In this document: positions 1-11,023 of the stretch, piece after piece | How positions within the stretch are numbered: the first letter of the stretch is position 1 | Layout: the number at the start of each line of letters is the position of its first letter | From: an uncultured Clostridia bacterium | GTDB lineage: Bacteria > Bacillota_I > Bacilli_A > RFN20 > CAG-288 | NCBI GenBank assembly: GCA_900313465.1 | Contig: OMRU01000022.1 | Location: 1-17,850, forward strand | DNA length: 17,850 nucleotides | Direction: 5' to 3' | Translations under genes and position numbers: made by a program | Notes under the pieces: generated by a model | The model's input: only the letters and a program-made list of their open reading frames with translations | Database searches by the model: none | Told to the model about the DNA's origin: nothing

Positions 1-997
1 CCTTGGAAGCCAAGACGACACCAAGACAAACCTTGTTGTCCCAGACAAGTTTTGGATCTTCATGGTCGATGATCTTGTTGAAGGCGACAAAGAGGTCGCT
101 TTCAAGACGAGGAAGAACCACTTCCGTCTCTGGATCACCAAAGCGACAATTAAACTCGATGACCTTGATGCCATCTTTCGTCTTCATCAAACCACCATAA
201 AGAACACCAGTAAAGGAAGAATCATCATCCACCAAAGCAGCGGCTGTTGGCTTCATGATCTTTTCCAAGGCTTCGATTTTATCTTCCTTGGTGATGAAAC
301 TGACAGGAGAATAAGCGCCCATACCACCGGTATTTGGACCCTCATCATGATCAAAAGCGCGCTTATGATCCTGAGAGAGTTCCAAAGGATAGACGTTCTT
401 TCCATCCACAAAGCATAAGAAGGAGAATTCTGGTCCTTCCAGATATTCTTCAATGACGACTTTATCCTTGCCATACTTGTCATCAACAAGCATATCCTTT
501 AAGGCGGCTTCTGCCTCAGATAAAGTAAGAGCGACAACAACACCCTTACCAGCGGCTAAGCCGTCATACTTGATGACAATTGGGGCTCCTTTTTCTCTGA
601 CATAAGCTAATGCTTCATCATAATCAGAGAAGGACTGAAACTTAGCCGTAGGAATATGATATTTCTTCATCAGTTCCTTAGCATATTCCTTAGAGGATTC
701 AATTCTGGCGGCTTTTTTATCAGGGCCAAAGATTCTTAATCCCTTAGCCTTAAAAGCGTCAACAACACCAGCGGCTAGAGAGACTTCAGGGCCAACCACA
801 GTCAGATCAATGTTCTTTTCTAGAGCAAAAGCGACCAAAGCATCGACATCTGTATCGCCGATGGCAACCAGTTCGGCTTGCTTAGCCATGCCGTCATTAC
901 CAGGAGCGGCATAGATTTTATCGACAAAAGGAGAGGCGCTCAATTTATCGATGATGGCATGTTCTCTGCCACCGCTACCAATCACTAAGACCTTCAT
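1..997 (-). CDS. purD: Phosphoribosylamine--glycine ligase (GAR synthetase), 3' end cut by window
   Basis: ATP-grasp ligase joining glycine to 5-phosphoribosylamine, the second step of de novo purine synthesis. The reading frame is open from the ATG at 997 to the window edge, about 332 residues of a family usually near 420, so the C-terminal part is missing. The N-terminus MKVLVIGSGGREHAI is the family signature with its GGREHA nucleotide loop. Further along are IKYDGLAAGKGV (ATP-grasp), the DHKRAFDHDEGPNTGGMGAYSP segment in two recognisable halves, and the metal-binding EFNCRFGDPETE. It is the last visible gene of the operon, 13 bp downstream of the purH stop. No promoter is evident in that gap, so it should be cotranscribed. 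Confidence 0.96.
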   Translation of the reverse strand, partial: MKVLVIGSGGREHAIIDKLSASPFVDKIYAAPGNDGMAKQAELVAIGDTDVDALVAFALEKNIDLTVVGPEVSLAAGVVDAFKAKGLRIFGPDKKAARIESSKEYAKELMKKYHIPTAKFQSFSDYDEALAYVREKGAPIVIKYDGLAAGKGVVVALTLSEAEAALKDMLVDDKYGKDKVVIEEYLEGPEFSFLCFVDGKNVYPLELSQDHKRAFDHDEGPNTGGMGAYSPVSFITKEDKIEALEKIMKPTAAALVDDDSSFTGVLYGGLMKTKDGIKVIEFNCRFGDPETEVVLPRLESDLFVAFNKIIDHEDPKLVWDNKVCLGVVLASK

Positions 998-1010
998 GAT
1001 GACTACCTGA

Positions 1011-2546
1011 TTAATGACGGAAATGTCTCATGCCGGTGAAGATCATACTAATGCCAAGTTCATCGCACTTCTTGATGGAATCTTCATCGCGGATGGATCC
1101 ACCTGGCTGGATGATGGCAGTAACACCATACTTGCTAGCCAGAGTGACAGTATCATCAAATGGGAAGAAAGCATCAGAGGCAAGAACAAGACTAGTCTTA
1201 CCCTGTTTCTTAGCCCATTCTAAAGAGATCTCAGCAGAACCGACACGGTTCATCTGACCAGCGCCAACACCAGCGATAGTCTGATCATGAGCGACTAAGA
1301 TGGCGTTAGATTTGACATGCTTGACGCACTTCATAGCAAACAGAAGATCCTTCTTTTCTTCTTCGGTTGGTTGCTTCTTGGTAACCACCTTGAGGTCTTC
1401 GTCTTTCCAAATATCCAAATCAAGATCCTGATAGAGAAGACCGCCGTTGATAGTCAAAGCCATCTTCTTATCTTTAAATGGAGTGGTCATATCGACTTCC
1501 ATGATACGGCAATTCTTTTTCTTGGCTAAAATTTCCATGGCTTCAGGAGTATAGGATGGAGCCATGATGATTTCTAAGAAGACCTTTTTGTCCATGATGG
1601 CAGTAGCGAGAGTAGCATCAACTGGTCTATTGAAAGCGACAATACCACCATAGATGGAAACGGGATCCGCTTCATAAGCCTTATCCCAGGCTTCATAGAT
1701 ATTTTTAGCCGAAGCAGCACCACATGGATTCATGTGCTTTAAGGCGATGGCAGTTGGTTCTTCAAACTCCATGAGGAGGTTTAAACAGGCATTACCATCC
1801 TGAATGTTGTTATAAGATAATTCCTTGCCCTGGAGCTGTTTCGCGTGAACCAAGGACCAGGAAGTATATGGGCCTTTATATAAGGCAGCATTCTGATGTG
1901 GGTTTTCACCATAGCGAAGAGACTGAGCAAGTTCATAAGAAAGAGTCAAAGTCTCATTGAATTCAGAACCGACAAGATTGGATAGATAAGAAGAAATCAT
2001 GGCATCATAATTGGCGGTGGTTCTGAAAGCCTTGGCAGCGAGATAGGTTCTCGTTTCTAAGGTAGTATCGCCAAGTTCTTCAAATTCCTTGATGACCTTA
2101 GCAAAATCGCTAGGATCAGTGACGATGGTGACAGCCTTATAGTTCTTGGAAGCAGAACGAACCATGGATGGGCCACCGATATCGATGTTTTCGATGACTT
2201 CATCAAGAGGAGCACCACTTTCCACTGTCTTCTTGAATGGATAGAGGTTGACACAAACCAGGTCGATAGGCTTGATATCATGTTCCTTGATGGTATCCAT
2301 ATGTTCCTTTAAATCACGTCTGGCAAGAAGACCGCCATGAACCTTTGGATGAAGGGTCTTGACTCTGCCATCAAGGATTTCTGGGAAACCTGTGACATCC
2401 TCAATGGAGATAGTTTTGACACCAGCGGCATCCAAAGCTTTCTTGGTACCACCAGTAGAGATGATTTCAAAATCGAGGGCTTCTAACTTCTTAGCGAATT
2501 CGACAACACCAGTCTTATCGGAAACACTGATCAATGCTCTTCTCAT
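1011..2546 (-). CDS. purH: Bifunctional AICAR transformylase / IMP cyclohydrolase
   Basis: Catalyses the last two steps to IMP: formylation of AICAR by 10-formyl-THF, then ring closure of FAICAR. The 511 residues match the usual length. The N-terminal cyclohydrolase (MGS-like) domain begins MRRALISVSDKTG and contains STGGT and GRVKTLHPKVHGG. The transformylase domain carries LRYGENPHQ and the catalytic KHMNPCGAA (Lys-His), and ends in the typical GMRHFRH. The ATG follows the purN stop with no gap (stop 2547-2549, start 2546). Its ribosome-binding site AAGGAGG lies inside the purN 3' end, eight bases before the start, so translation is probably coupled. Confidence 0.98.
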   Translation of the reverse strand: MRRALISVSDKTGVVEFAKKLEALDFEIISTGGTKKALDAAGVKTISIEDVTGFPEILDGRVKTLHPKVHGGLLARRDLKEHMDTIKEHDIKPIDLVCVNLYPFKKTVESGAPLDEVIENIDIGGPSMVRSASKNYKAVTIVTDPSDFAKVIKEFEELGDTTLETRTYLAAKAFRTTANYDAMISSYLSNLVGSEFNETLTLSYELAQSLRYGENPHQNAALYKGPYTSWSLVHAKQLQGKELSYNNIQDGNACLNLLMEFEEPTAIALKHMNPCGAASAKNIYEAWDKAYEADPVSIYGGIVAFNRPVDATLATAIMDKKVFLEIIMAPSYTPEAMEILAKKKNCRIMEVDMTTPFKDKKMALTINGGLLYQDLDLDIWKDEDLKVVTKKQPTEEEKKDLLFAMKCVKHVKSNAILVAHDQTIAGVGAGQMNRVGSAEISLEWAKKQGKTSLVLASDAFFPFDDTVTLASKYGVTAIIQPGGSIRDEDSIKKCDELGISMIFTGMRHFRH

Positions 2547-3116
2547 TTACTCTTCCTCCTTGATGAGCTTTTCAATCGTACTTGGATATAACTCATGCTC
2601 AACAGCATGAATCTTGCTTTCTAATTCATCGACATCTGAGCCATAATACTCGAAGGCTTTCTGAGCGATAATCTTTCCACCATCGAGCTGGGCAGAAACA
2701 TAGTGAATGGTAACACCAAAGACTTTGCATCCATAATCAAAGGCATCCTGAATACCGTGTGCACCTTTAAAAGAAGGAAGAAGGGCGGGATGAATGTTGA
2801 TGATCTTATCAGGATAGGCTTCAAGAAGAACGGAAGTGATAATCTTCATATATCCCGCTAAGCAAATAAGGTCAACCTCATTTTCTTTAAGCAATGAGAG
2901 GATATGTTCCTCGTATTCTTTCTTGGAAGCAAAGTTCTTCAAGAGAACGACTTCATAAGGAATATGATGATTCTTGGCTCTGGTAATGGCATAAGCATCT
3001 TCATGATCCACAATCAAAAGTTTAATTGTGGCATGATGAATTCTTCCTTCTTCCACAGCCTTGCAGATCGCTTCGAAGTTCGTTCCGTTTCCACTGGCAA
3101 ATATGGCTAAATTCAT
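2547..3116 (-). CDS. purN: Phosphoribosylglycinamide formyltransferase (10-formyl-THF dependent)
   Basis: Transfers a formyl group from 10-formyl-tetrahydrofolate to GAR. The 189 residues are typical. The start MNLAIFASGNGTN is the phosphate-binding loop. The catalytic set is visible as Asn107 and His109 in INIHPALLPSFKGAHG and Asp145 in SAQLDGGKII. The last motif is slightly unusual, since many PurN have VDEGVDTGPII. No purT (formate-dependent enzyme) is seen here, so PurN is probably the route for this step. The gene sits between purM (8 bp gap) and purH (no gap). Confidence 0.97.
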   Translation of the reverse strand: MNLAIFASGNGTNFEAICKAVEEGRIHHATIKLLIVDHEDAYAITRAKNHHIPYEVVLLKNFASKKEYEEHILSLLKENEVDLICLAGYMKIITSVLLEAYPDKIINIHPALLPSFKGAHGIQDAFDYGCKVFGVTIHYVSAQLDGGKIIAQKAFEYYGSDVDELESKIHAVEHELYPSTIEKLIKEEE

Positions 3117-3124
3117 ACTTTTAC

Positions 3125-4162
3125 CTACTTTAACAATTCAATTTCAACGCCTGGGTTAGCTGTGACCTTACCAATGACATAAGTCTTACGATTTGCCTTA
3201 GCTAAGATTTCCTGAGCCTTAGCAACATCGGCTTTGTCAATGGCTAAGATCATACCGATACCCATGTTGTAGATGTTGAACATTTCTCTATGTTCAATCT
3301 TGCCCTTCTTCTCAAGGAACTGGAAGACAGGTAAGATTGGCCAGGTTCCTTCCTTGACATAGATACCCTGACCTTCAGATAAGATACGGGGGATATTTTC
3401 ATCAAAACCACCACCGGTGATATGGGCAACACCATGAACTGGTAAAGCGCGGATGACTTCCAAGACTTCCTTACAATAGATGTTGGTTGGAGTAAGCAAG
3501 ACCTCACCTAAAGTCTTGTTTTCATCCAATTCAGGATAGACTTCCTTTAAATCGAGGTTGGCATCCTTGATAATCTTTCTAACCAAAGAGAAACCGTTGG
3601 AATGAACACCGCTAGATTCAATACCTAACAAGACATCACCGACTTTGACCTTGGTGCCATCGATGAGCTTGGACTTTTCCACAACACCCGTGGTATAACC
3701 AGCGATATCATATTCGCCATTACCATACATACCTGGCATTTCCGCAGTCTCACCACCAACAAGGGCGCAACCCGCCTGTCTGCAGCCTTCAGCAACACCA
3801 GCGACGATGGCGTCAACCTTGGCTGGTTCATTCTTGCCAACCGCGACATAGTCGAGGAAGAAAAGTGGTTCAGCACCCTGGGCAAGAACATCATTGACGC
3901 ACATAGCAACAGCATCGATACCGATGGTATCGTGCTTATCCATCTCAAAAGCAATCTTCAACTTGGTACCAACACCATCGGTACCAGAGACAAGAATCGG
4001 TTCCTTGATATTCAAGGCAGTCAAATCAAACATACCGCCAAAGGAACCAATTCCACCCATGGAACCGACTCTTCTGGTAGAGTTGACGTGTTTCTTGATA
4101 CGTCTGACAACATCATAACCTGCTTCTAGACTAACGCCTGCTTTTTCATAATCAATAGCCAT
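3125..4162 (-). CDS. purM: Phosphoribosylformylglycinamidine cyclo-ligase (AIR synthetase)
   Basis: ATP-dependent closure of FGAM to 5-aminoimidazole ribotide. The 345 residues match the family. Seen in order: [15 protein letters not shown] at the N-terminus, [10 protein letters not shown], the ATP/phosphate region [63 protein letters not shown] and [13 protein letters not shown]. This fold is shared with PurL. The ribosome-binding site AGAGGT lies just after the purF stop, and the intergenic gap is 11 bp. The stop is TAG, one of only two TAG stops in the window. Confidence 0.98.
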   Translation of the reverse strand: MAIDYEKAGVSLEAGYDVVRRIKKHVNSTRRVGSMGGIGSFGGMFDLTALNIKEPILVSGTDGVGTKLKIAFEMDKHDTIGIDAVAMCVNDVLAQGAEPLFFLDYVAVGKNEPAKVDAIVAGVAEGCRQAGCALVGGETAEMPGMYGNGEYDIAGYTTGVVEKSKLIDGTKVKVGDVLLGIESSGVHSNGFSLVRKIIKDANLDLKEVYPELDENKTLGEVLLTPTNIYCKEVLEVIRALPVHGVAHITGGGFDENIPRILSEGQGIYVKEGTWPILPVFQFLEKKGKIEHREMFNIYNMGIGMILAIDKADVAKAQEILAKANRKTYVIGKVTANPGVEIELLK

Positions 4163-4173
4163 GTTATTTACCT

Positions 4174-5586
4174 CTAAAATTTATGATCTTTATTCGCGTC
4201 TTCAATGGAGGAGTAGAGTTCTGTTGGATACTTACCTGTGAAACAAGCGACACATAACTGCAAACGATGAGAAACTTCAAAGAGAGATTCTTTACTTAAG
4301 AAGGCTAAGGAATCCGCCCCGATCATCTCTTTGACTTCCTCGATGGTATGATGAGCGGAAATCAGTTCATCATAAGTGGAGATATCAACACCATAGAAAC
4401 AAGGAGAAATAATCTGCGGAGAAGCGATACGCATATGGACTTCCTTGGCGCCAGCATCGCGTAGCATCTTAATGATTCTTCGACTGGTTGTTCCACGAAC
4501 AATCGAATCATCAATTAAGACAACACGTTTATCTTTAACGATGCTGATAACCGGAGACAATTTCAATTTGACGGCCTTTTCACGCATCTCTTGGTTAGGT
4601 TGAATGAACGATCTTCCGATATATTTGTTCTTCACCAAGCCAAGTTCATAAGGAATATGACTTTCCTCAGCATAACCAATAGCCGCCGATAAAGAAGAAT
4701 CTGGAACACCGATGACGATATCCGCATCCACTGGAGCCTGACGATATAACGCCTTACCCGATTCCTTGCGGAAGGCGTGGACATTCAAGCCTTCAATATC
4801 GCTGTCTGGTCTGGAGAAATAGATATATTCCATCGCGCACATATAGTGGCGTTTGTATTTGGAGTATTCATAAGAATGAAGACCTTCTTCATCGATGGTG
4901 ACAACCTCACCTGGTTTGACATCTCTTATGAAGGTGGCGCCAACCGCATTTAAGGCACAAGTCTCACTAGCCACCACATATCCATCATCAAGTTTGCCAA
5001 GCGACAAAGGTCTAAGACCATATTTATCACGACAGGCATAAAGACGATCCTTAGTGACGATCAAGAAGGCAAAGGCACCTTCAAGAAGGTTTAATGCATT
5101 GATGATGACATCAACACGCTTGGTCCCCGGGTTATCCTTCTTGATCAAGTGAGCCAAGATTTCCGAGTCGGATGTCGACTGGAAGATGGAGCCCTGATCT
5201 TCAAGATAGGATTTCAGTTCAGCGGAGTTGACTAGGTTGCCATTATGGGCAAGACCAAAGTCACCACCGTGATGACGAAAGAGGAATGGTTGAACGTTCT
5301 CGATACCACCACCGCCTGAAGTCGCATAACGAACATGGCCAATCCCGGTCTTCCCAGGAAGACTATCTAGTCTTTCTTGGGTGAAGATTTCACTGACCAG
5401 GCCTTCGCCTTTGACGCGAGAGAGTTTACCCTCGTCACTGACGACAACCATGCCGCATCCTTCCTGACCGCGGTGCTGTAAGGAGTGTAGGCCAAAGTAC
5501 ATGTTCTGGGCGGCATTAGAAACGTTATAAACGCCAAAGACACCACATTCCTCATGCAAGCCTTTTAATATCTCAATATTTTCCAT
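4174..5586 (-). CDS. purF: Amidophosphoribosyltransferase (Bacillus type, propeptide and Fe-S cysteines)
   Basis: Committed first step: glutamine plus PRPP gives 5-phosphoribosylamine. The protein has 470 residues. Cys14, after [13 protein letters not shown], is the expected N-terminal nucleophile once the short propeptide is removed. The class II glutaminase domain shows [16 protein letters not shown] and AHNGNLVN. The PRTase domain has the PRPP motif [16 protein letters not shown]. Four cysteines typical of the [4Fe-4S] subclass are present: in [15 protein letters not shown], in SPCFYGVD, and the pair in [15 protein letters not shown]. From family knowledge this cluster is oxygen-labile, and the enzyme is feedback-inhibited by nucleotides. 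The start is 6 bp after purC. Confidence 0.98.
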   Translation of the reverse strand: MENIEILKGLHEECGVFGVYNVSNAAQNMYFGLHSLQHRGQEGCGMVVVSDEGKLSRVKGEGLVSEIFTQERLDSLPGKTGIGHVRYATSGGGGIENVQPFLFRHHGGDFGLAHNGNLVNSAELKSYLEDQGSIFQSTSDSEILAHLIKKDNPGTKRVDVIINALNLLEGAFAFLIVTKDRLYACRDKYGLRPLSLGKLDDGYVVASETCALNAVGATFIRDVKPGEVVTIDEEGLHSYEYSKYKRHYMCAMEYIYFSRPDSDIEGLNVHAFRKESGKALYRQAPVDADIVIGVPDSSLSAAIGYAEESHIPYELGLVKNKYIGRSFIQPNQEMREKAVKLKLSPVISIVKDKRVVLIDDSIVRGTTSRRIIKMLRDAGAKEVHMRIASPQIISPCFYGVDISTYDELISAHHTIEEVKEMIGADSLAFLSKESLFEVSHRLQLCVACFTGKYPTELYSSIEDANKDHKF

Positions 5587-5592
5587 ATAACC

Positions 5593-6306
5593 TTACTTTC
5601 TGTTTTTTAATCTTTCCAACACCTGCTGATAAGCCTGAATGACATCACCTAAATCTCTTCTAAAACGATCCTTATCTAAGATTTCCTTGGTGGTCTTATC
5701 CCACAAGCGGCAGGAGTCTGGTGAAATTTCATCCGCCAGGATGATATTTCCATCCTTGTCCTTACCAAATTCAATCTTGAAATCAACCAAGGTGATGTTG
5801 ACGCTATCAAATAACTTCTTCAGCGCCTGGTTGATCTTGATGGTCTCTTCCATCATCTTATCTAAATCCTCATAGGTGGCAAGATGAAGGGCGACAGCAT
5901 GGTGACGATTGAGAAGTGGATCACCAAGTTTATCGTTCTTGAGACATAACTCATAGATGGTATTATTAATCACTTCGCCTTCTTTGAGATTTAAGCGTTT
6001 CGCCATCGAACCGGAGATGACGTTTCTGACTACAATCTCAAGAGGGATGATATCTAGCTTTTTGGCTAACATATCGCGGTCATTCAGACGCTTGATGAAG
6101 TGAGAGGAAATGTTTTCTTTTGCTAGTTCCTGGAAGATGATCTCGGAGATTTCATTGTTGATGATACCCTTGTTCTTGATACGCGCTTTCTTGATGCCGT
6201 TGAAGGCAGAGGCGTCATCCTTGAAATGAATGATGATGAGATCCGGATCATCCGTGTGATAGATCTTCTTCGCCTTACCTTCATAAAACAAATCCAATTG
6301 TTGCAT
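5593..6306 (-). CDS. purC: SAICAR synthetase
   Basis: ATP-dependent condensation of CAIR with aspartate to give SAICAR. The 237 residues match the short bacterial form. Motifs: LFYEGKAKKIY at the N-terminus, IHFKDDASAFNG, the central VVRNVISGSMAKR, and DEISPDSCRLWD near the C-terminus. An AAGGAG ribosome-binding site lies nine bases before the ATG, in the 17-bp gap after purL. The product must be cleaved by PurB, whose gene is not in this window. Confidence 0.98.
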   Translation of the reverse strand: MQQLDLFYEGKAKKIYHTDDPDLIIIHFKDDASAFNGIKKARIKNKGIINNEISEIIFQELAKENISSHFIKRLNDRDMLAKKLDIIPLEIVVRNVISGSMAKRLNLKEGEVINNTIYELCLKNDKLGDPLLNRHHAVALHLATYEDLDKMMEETIKINQALKKLFDSVNITLVDFKIEFGKDKDGNIILADEISPDSCRLWDKTTKEILDKDRFRRDLGDVIQAYQQVLERLKNRK

Positions 6307-6323
6307 GATTCGGATCTCCTTGA

Positions 6324-9300
6324 TTACTTCTTTCTGAAATAGTTCACGGCGTTGCGGAAGATATTCTGATCCTTGTCGCCATAGATATTCTTGAAGTTGT
6401 TGGTTTCATATCTCTCAGAGTGGCCCATCTTACCCAAGATGAGACCATCTTCAGAGATGATACCTTCAATGGCATAGGTGGAACCGTTGTAGTTATAGGT
6501 GCTATCGGTAGCGATATTGCCTTCTGGATCGCAATACTGGAAGGCGACCATACCTCTGTCAAATAAGGATTTTGCCATCTCTTCAGAGCAGACAAACTTA
6601 CCTTCACCATGAGAAATAGCAACCTGATGAACATCACCAGTCTTGAAGCCTTTCAACCATGGAGAGTTGATATTGGCAACTCTGGTAGAAGCGATATGAG
6701 AGATATGACGGTTGATATCGTTTCTGAAGAGAGTTGGGGAATCTTTGCTTAACGCATCGAATTTACCATAAGGAAGTAAACCGCACTTGATCAAAGCCTG
6801 GAAACCATTGCAGATACCTAAGATCAAACCTTTTCTTTCCAAAAGGCGAGTCAAGGCTTCTTTGATTTCCACGTTGTTTAGGATGTTGGCGATGAACTTA
6901 CCAGAACCATCTGGTTCATCAGCAGCCGAGAAACCACCAGCGAGCATAAAGATGTTGGCATTGTCGATCCATCTCTTCATCTCCTTGATGGAATTATGGA
7001 CATCGCGACTGGTCTGGTTCTTGAAGACCGTTGTCTTGACCTTGGCGCCAGCCTTGATGAAGGCTTTGCTGGAATCATAATCGCAGTTGGTACCTGGGAA
7101 GACAGGGATGTAGACCAGAGGTTTGTTGATGGCATCAAATGGATAGGTGGCAACTGGTTTGACCACTTCCTTGCTATAGGCTTCATTATGAGCATCGGTA
7201 TTAATCTTATAGACCTTGGTATAGCCATTGAAGTTAGCCTGGTAGAGTTCATCAAAGCTGAACTTGGTATCGTTGATGCGATAGCAGTTCTTCTTGGTCT
7301 TACCTAAGAAGATAGCGTTTGGATAATCGAGTTCAGTCTTAGATTCAACAAGGATGGAACCATAGGATTTATCTAAGACTTTGTCTTCATCATAAGAAAC
7401 ATTAAAACCGATACGAGAGCCTAAGGAACATTTGACCAAGGCTTCAAGTAAGCCACCAAAGCCTAAAGCAAAACCAGAGACGATGGTCTTATCCAAAATC
7501 TTGGAATGGACATATTCGAAATTATTATGCTTGATGAGATATAAGTAGTTACCGGTTTTCTTGAAGTCGGTAGAGATGACATCTCTAGCATCCACCATGG
7601 TGATACCAAAAGCCATAAGCATCGGTGGGACATGGAGGTTATCAAAGGAACCGGACATGGAATCCTTACCGCCAATAGAAGCGAGCTTGAAATCATTCTG
7701 TGCCTTGATAGCACCAAGCAAACTCTCAAATGGCTTACCGAAAGTTTCTGGGCAGGTCATCTTTTCAAAGTATTCCTGATAGGAATAGCGCATCTTCTCA
7801 TAAGAAGCACCAGCAGCGACAACCTTGGCAATAGAATCGATTACCGCATATTGGGCACCTAAGAATGGAGAAATCTCAGAGACAAATGGATCATAACCAT
7901 AAGCCATGATAGAAGCGTCAGTGGTGTTCTTGTTGTTGCCGACAGGAAGTTTCTGACAAGAGACCTGGGTTTCAGATAACTGATACTTACCGCCATAAGG
8001 CATCAAGACGGTAGAACGTCCAATGGTGGCATCAAACATTTCCACCAAACCCTTCTGGGAAGCGACATTCTTGTCGGCAAGAAGAGCAAGGCCGTCCTTC
8101 TTAAGGTTACTGATTTCACGATGGAAGATATCTTTTTCTTCACGGGCGACAAGATGACACTTGGAAGTGTGCTTAGCACCAGCAGAATCGATGAAGCTGC
8201 GCTTGATGTTGACAAACAAGGTGTCGTGATAATACATCTTCAAGACAGGTTCAGCGATCACTTCAGCAACGTGAGTGACTTCGATATTTTCTTCGTGACA
8301 ATATTTGACAAATTTGGCTTCGTCCTTTGGTTCAACGACAACAGCCATTCTTTCCTGAGATTCGGAAATGGCAAGTTCAGTGGCGTTTAAGCCAGTATAT
8401 TTGACTGGAACTCTGTCAAGATAGATGACTAGTCTGCAGACTTCTTCTCTTCTGAAGAGATGTTCGATTTTTCTTTCTTCTGGAGCGTTGCCCTTCTGGA
8501 CTTCGCTAGAACAGGTTTCAATAGAGTGGATGTTATGTTTCTTACTAGAACCAGTAGCACCACCGATACCATCACGACCGGTTCTTCCACCTAACATCAA
8601 GATGACATCGCCAGCAACTGGAGATTCTCTTCTAACATCCTTGGCTCTGACTGCGCCGACAACAGCGCCGACTTCAAGACGCTTGGCAACATAGCCATCA
8701 TGATAGATTTCCTTGACGTGAGTGGTAGCTAAACCGATCTGGTTACCATAACTGGAATAACCCTGGGCAGCCTTGGTAGAGATGACACTCTGTGGAAGTT
8801 TACCTTCTAAAGTATCCTCATAAGACTGATAGATATCACCAGAACCGGTGACTCTCATAGCCTGATAGACATAGGATCTACCAGAAAGTGGGTCACGGAT
8901 GGCACCGCCAAGACAAGTGGAAGCACCACCAAATGGTTCGATTTCAGTTGGGTGATTGTGAGTTTCGTTCTTGAACTGTAAAAGCCATTTGACTTCTTCG
9001 TTGTTTTCATGAACATTGACATAGATAGAACAAGCATTGTTTTCTTCGCTGACTTCAAGATCATCCAAAAAGCCGTGCTTTCTTAAGTATTTGGCAGCGA
9101 TAGTAGCCATATCCATCAAACAGACATCTTTATCTTTTCTTCCTAAATCTTCTCTCATCTTGAGATAGAGATCATAGGCTTCATTCAATTCCTTGGAAAT
9201 GAAAGATTCATCGATAGTGATCTCAGTCAATTTGGTGGTGAAGGTGGTATGACGGCAATGATCAGACCAATAGGTATCTAAGATTCTCAGTTCAGTTTCA

Positions 9301-9911
9301 AATGGATCACGACCTTCATTGTTGAAGTAGTCGATGACGCACTGTAAGTCATCTCTGTTCATGGCTAAGCCATATTCAGCAATGAACTCATCTAATTCTT
9401 CGCCTTTCAGCTTGCGAAGATTGCTCAAAACCTTGACTTCTTTGATTTCAGGTTGACTGAATTCATTGAAAGCCTTCATGACCTTGACTCTGGATTCGAC
9501 CGCGTTGACATAATAGTTGGTGATCTTAGCTAAATCCTCATCGGAAACATCCTTATCGAAAATAACAAGTTTGGCAGATTTGATTCTGGCTCTGCACTTC
9601 GGGTCGATCAACTTCAAACAGGCTTCTGCCTGAGCAGCTCTCTGGTCAAACTGACCTGGGAGATATTCGACCGCTAAATACTTTTCCTTCTTTAAATCAA
9701 TCTTCTCGAACACTTCATCAGTGACGATTTCACCAAAGACGGAATAAAGAGATTTTTCTAATAAATCAGGATTGATATTGAAAATATCATAGATGTTGAT
9801 GAATCTGAGATTCTTCAACTGCAGACCTAAGTTAGAATTCAACTCTTCTAAAAGAGAACTCGCCTCAACACGGAAACCTTCTTTCTTTTCGACAAAGATT
9901 CTTTTTTTCAT
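6324..9911 (-). CDS. purL: Phosphoribosylformylglycinamidine synthase, single-chain form
   Basis: Converts FGAR to FGAM using ATP and glutamine. At 1195 residues this is the fused large form that combines the functions of PurS, PurL and PurQ, not the three-gene set of Bacillus subtilis. The N-terminal part has the linker DTYWSDHCRHTTF, and the synthetase region has FKNETHNHPTEIEPFGGA and GGRTGRDGIGGATGSS. The second synthetase repeat follows. The C-terminal glutaminase domain (about residues 935-1195) has VFPGTNCDYD, nucleophile Cys in LGICNGFQALI, and His-Glu in MGHSERYE. It resembles the shorter clostridial-type clade rather than the roughly 1300-residue proteobacterial form. It starts 2 bp after purK, with GAGG upstream. 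Confidence 0.98.
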   Translation of the reverse strand: MKKRIFVEKKEGFRVEASSLLEELNSNLGLQLKNLRFINIYDIFNINPDLLEKSLYSVFGEIVTDEVFEKIDLKKEKYLAVEYLPGQFDQRAAQAEACLKLIDPKCRARIKSAKLVIFDKDVSDEDLAKITNYYVNAVESRVKVMKAFNEFSQPEIKEVKVLSNLRKLKGEELDEFIAEYGLAMNRDDLQCVIDYFNNEGRDPFETELRILDTYWSDHCRHTTFTTKLTEITIDESFISKELNEAYDLYLKMREDLGRKDKDVCLMDMATIAAKYLRKHGFLDDLEVSEENNACSIYVNVHENNEEVKWLLQFKNETHNHPTEIEPFGGASTCLGGAIRDPLSGRSYVYQAMRVTGSGDIYQSYEDTLEGKLPQSVISTKAAQGYSSYGNQIGLATTHVKEIYHDGYVAKRLEVGAVVGAVRAKDVRRESPVAGDVILMLGGRTGRDGIGGATGSSKKHNIHSIETCSSEVQKGNAPEERKIEHLFRREEVCRLVIYLDRVPVKYTGLNATELAISESQERMAVVVEPKDEAKFVKYCHEENIEVTHVAEVIAEPVLKMYYHDTLFVNIKRSFIDSAGAKHTSKCHLVAREEKDIFHREISNLKKDGLALLADKNVASQKGLVEMFDATIGRSTVLMPYGGKYQLSETQVSCQKLPVGNNKNTTDASIMAYGYDPFVSEISPFLGAQYAVIDSIAKVVAAGASYEKMRYSYQEYFEKMTCPETFGKPFESLLGAIKAQNDFKLASIGGKDSMSGSFDNLHVPPMLMAFGITMVDARDVISTDFKKTGNYLYLIKHNNFEYVHSKILDKTIVSGFALGFGGLLEALVKCSLGSRIGFNVSYDEDKVLDKSYGSILVESKTELDYPNAIFLGKTKKNCYRINDTKFSFDELYQANFNGYTKVYKINTDAHNEAYSKEVVKPVATYPFDAINKPLVYIPVFPGTNCDYDSSKAFIKAGAKVKTTVFKNQTSRDVHNSIKEMKRWIDNANIFMLAGGFSAADEPDGSGKFIANILNNVEIKEALTRLLERKGLILGICNGFQALIKCGLLPYGKFDALSKDSPTLFRNDINRHISHIASTRVANINSPWLKGFKTGDVHQVAISHGEGKFVCSEEMAKSLFDRGMVAFQYCDPEGNIATDSTYNYNGSTYAIEGIISEDGLILGKMGHSERYETNNFKNIYGDKDQNIFRNAVNYFRKK

Positions 9912-9913
9912 GT

Positions 9914-11023
9914 TTAATCCTCGATATTTAACTTTTCTTTATAAGATAGATATTCGTCTAACGTCAGGTTTGTATAAGTGATATGACCTAATTTTCTTAA
10001 TGGTCTTTCTTCACTCTTGTGGTACATATGAAGATGACTAGAAGGAATTGCTTCTAACTTGGCAAGATTCTTCATATCGCGACCTAGAATGTTCTTCATC
10101 AGGGTAGGGGCAAGAAGTTGAGGTTCATCCATCTTTTTACCAATCAGGAATTTATCCAATTCCCTGAACTGATTGGTATTACATCCTTCAATGGTGTAGT
10201 GCCCACTGTTGTGAGGGCGAGGGGCCATCTCATTGAAATAGAACTTATCATCCTTGACGAAGTATTCAATCGTCAATATGCCATAATAATCAGCGCTGAT
10301 CATGAAGTCTTCACTCTTCTTGATCATCTCATCTAATGTGTCCTTACTTACATCGAGAGGGACAGCTGAGATATCAAGAATGCCATCTTTATGAATGTTT
10401 CTTCCTACTGGGAAGTGAATGATTTGATCTTTAGAACGAATCATGATCAAGGAACATTCATAATCAAAGGCGAGTTTTTCTTCTACGATGCCTAAGACAT
10501 GATTCTCTAGATAAGGAAGTACCTTCTTGATATCCTCATCACTTTTCAAGACGACCTGACCATGACCATCATAACCATCTCTTCTCGTTTTATAGATCAA
10601 TGGATAATGAAGTTCAGCAATAGCCTTATTTAAGTCAGATAGACTATCAATCTTTCTATATCCGACAGTGGGAAGACCATGTCTATTGGCATTATCTTTT
10701 TCTCTTAAGCGATCTTGTGAATCAAGAAGTGGCATGATTCCTTGAGGAATATGGTATTTACCATGAAGCATCTCCAGGGCCTTACCATCCACATTTTCAA
10801 ATTCATAACTGAGGAGGTCAGCTTTCTGTCCTAGTTCATCAAGCTTAGCGATGTCGTTATATTCGCCAACGATGAGTTCATCTGCAACAGTGGAACAAGG
10901 ACAATCACTGCTAGGATCAAGAACGATGGTGGTTAAGCCAAGCTTCTTAGCCTCCTCACACATCATCATTCCCAATTGTCCGCCACCGATGATGCCAATG
11001 TTATAAGACACTTTCCAATACAT
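9914..11023 (-). CDS. purK: N5-carboxyaminoimidazole ribonucleotide synthase
   Basis: ATP-grasp enzyme that carboxylates AIR with bicarbonate to N5-CAIR, which PurE then rearranges. The dinucleotide-like loop [26 protein letters not shown] (ATP-grasp), [10 protein letters not shown] and [17 protein letters not shown] are all present. The ATG at 11023 gives 369 residues and overlaps purE by 23 bases, but AAAGG touches that ATG directly. A GTG at 11011 (product MSYNIGII...) keeps the same AAAGG about 11-12 bases upstream, overlaps purE by 11 bases, and fits the usual PurK N-terminus better. The GTG may be the true start. Confidence 0.96.
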   Translation of the reverse strand: MYWKVSYNIGIIGGGQLGMMMCEEAKKLGLTTIVLDPSSDCPCSTVADELIVGEYNDIAKLDELGQKADLLSYEFENVDGKALEMLHGKYHIPQGIMPLLDSQDRLREKDNANRHGLPTVGYRKIDSLSDLNKAIAELHYPLIYKTRRDGYDGHGQVVLKSDEDIKKVLPYLENHVLGIVEEKLAFDYECSLIMIRSKDQIIHFPVGRNIHKDGILDISAVPLDVSKDTLDEMIKKSEDFMISADYYGILTIEYFVKDDKFYFNEMAPRPHNSGHYTIEGCNTNQFRELDKFLIGKKMDEPQLLAPTLMKNILGRDMKNLAKLEAIPSSHLHMYHKSEERPLRKLGHITYTNLTLDEYLSYKEKLNIED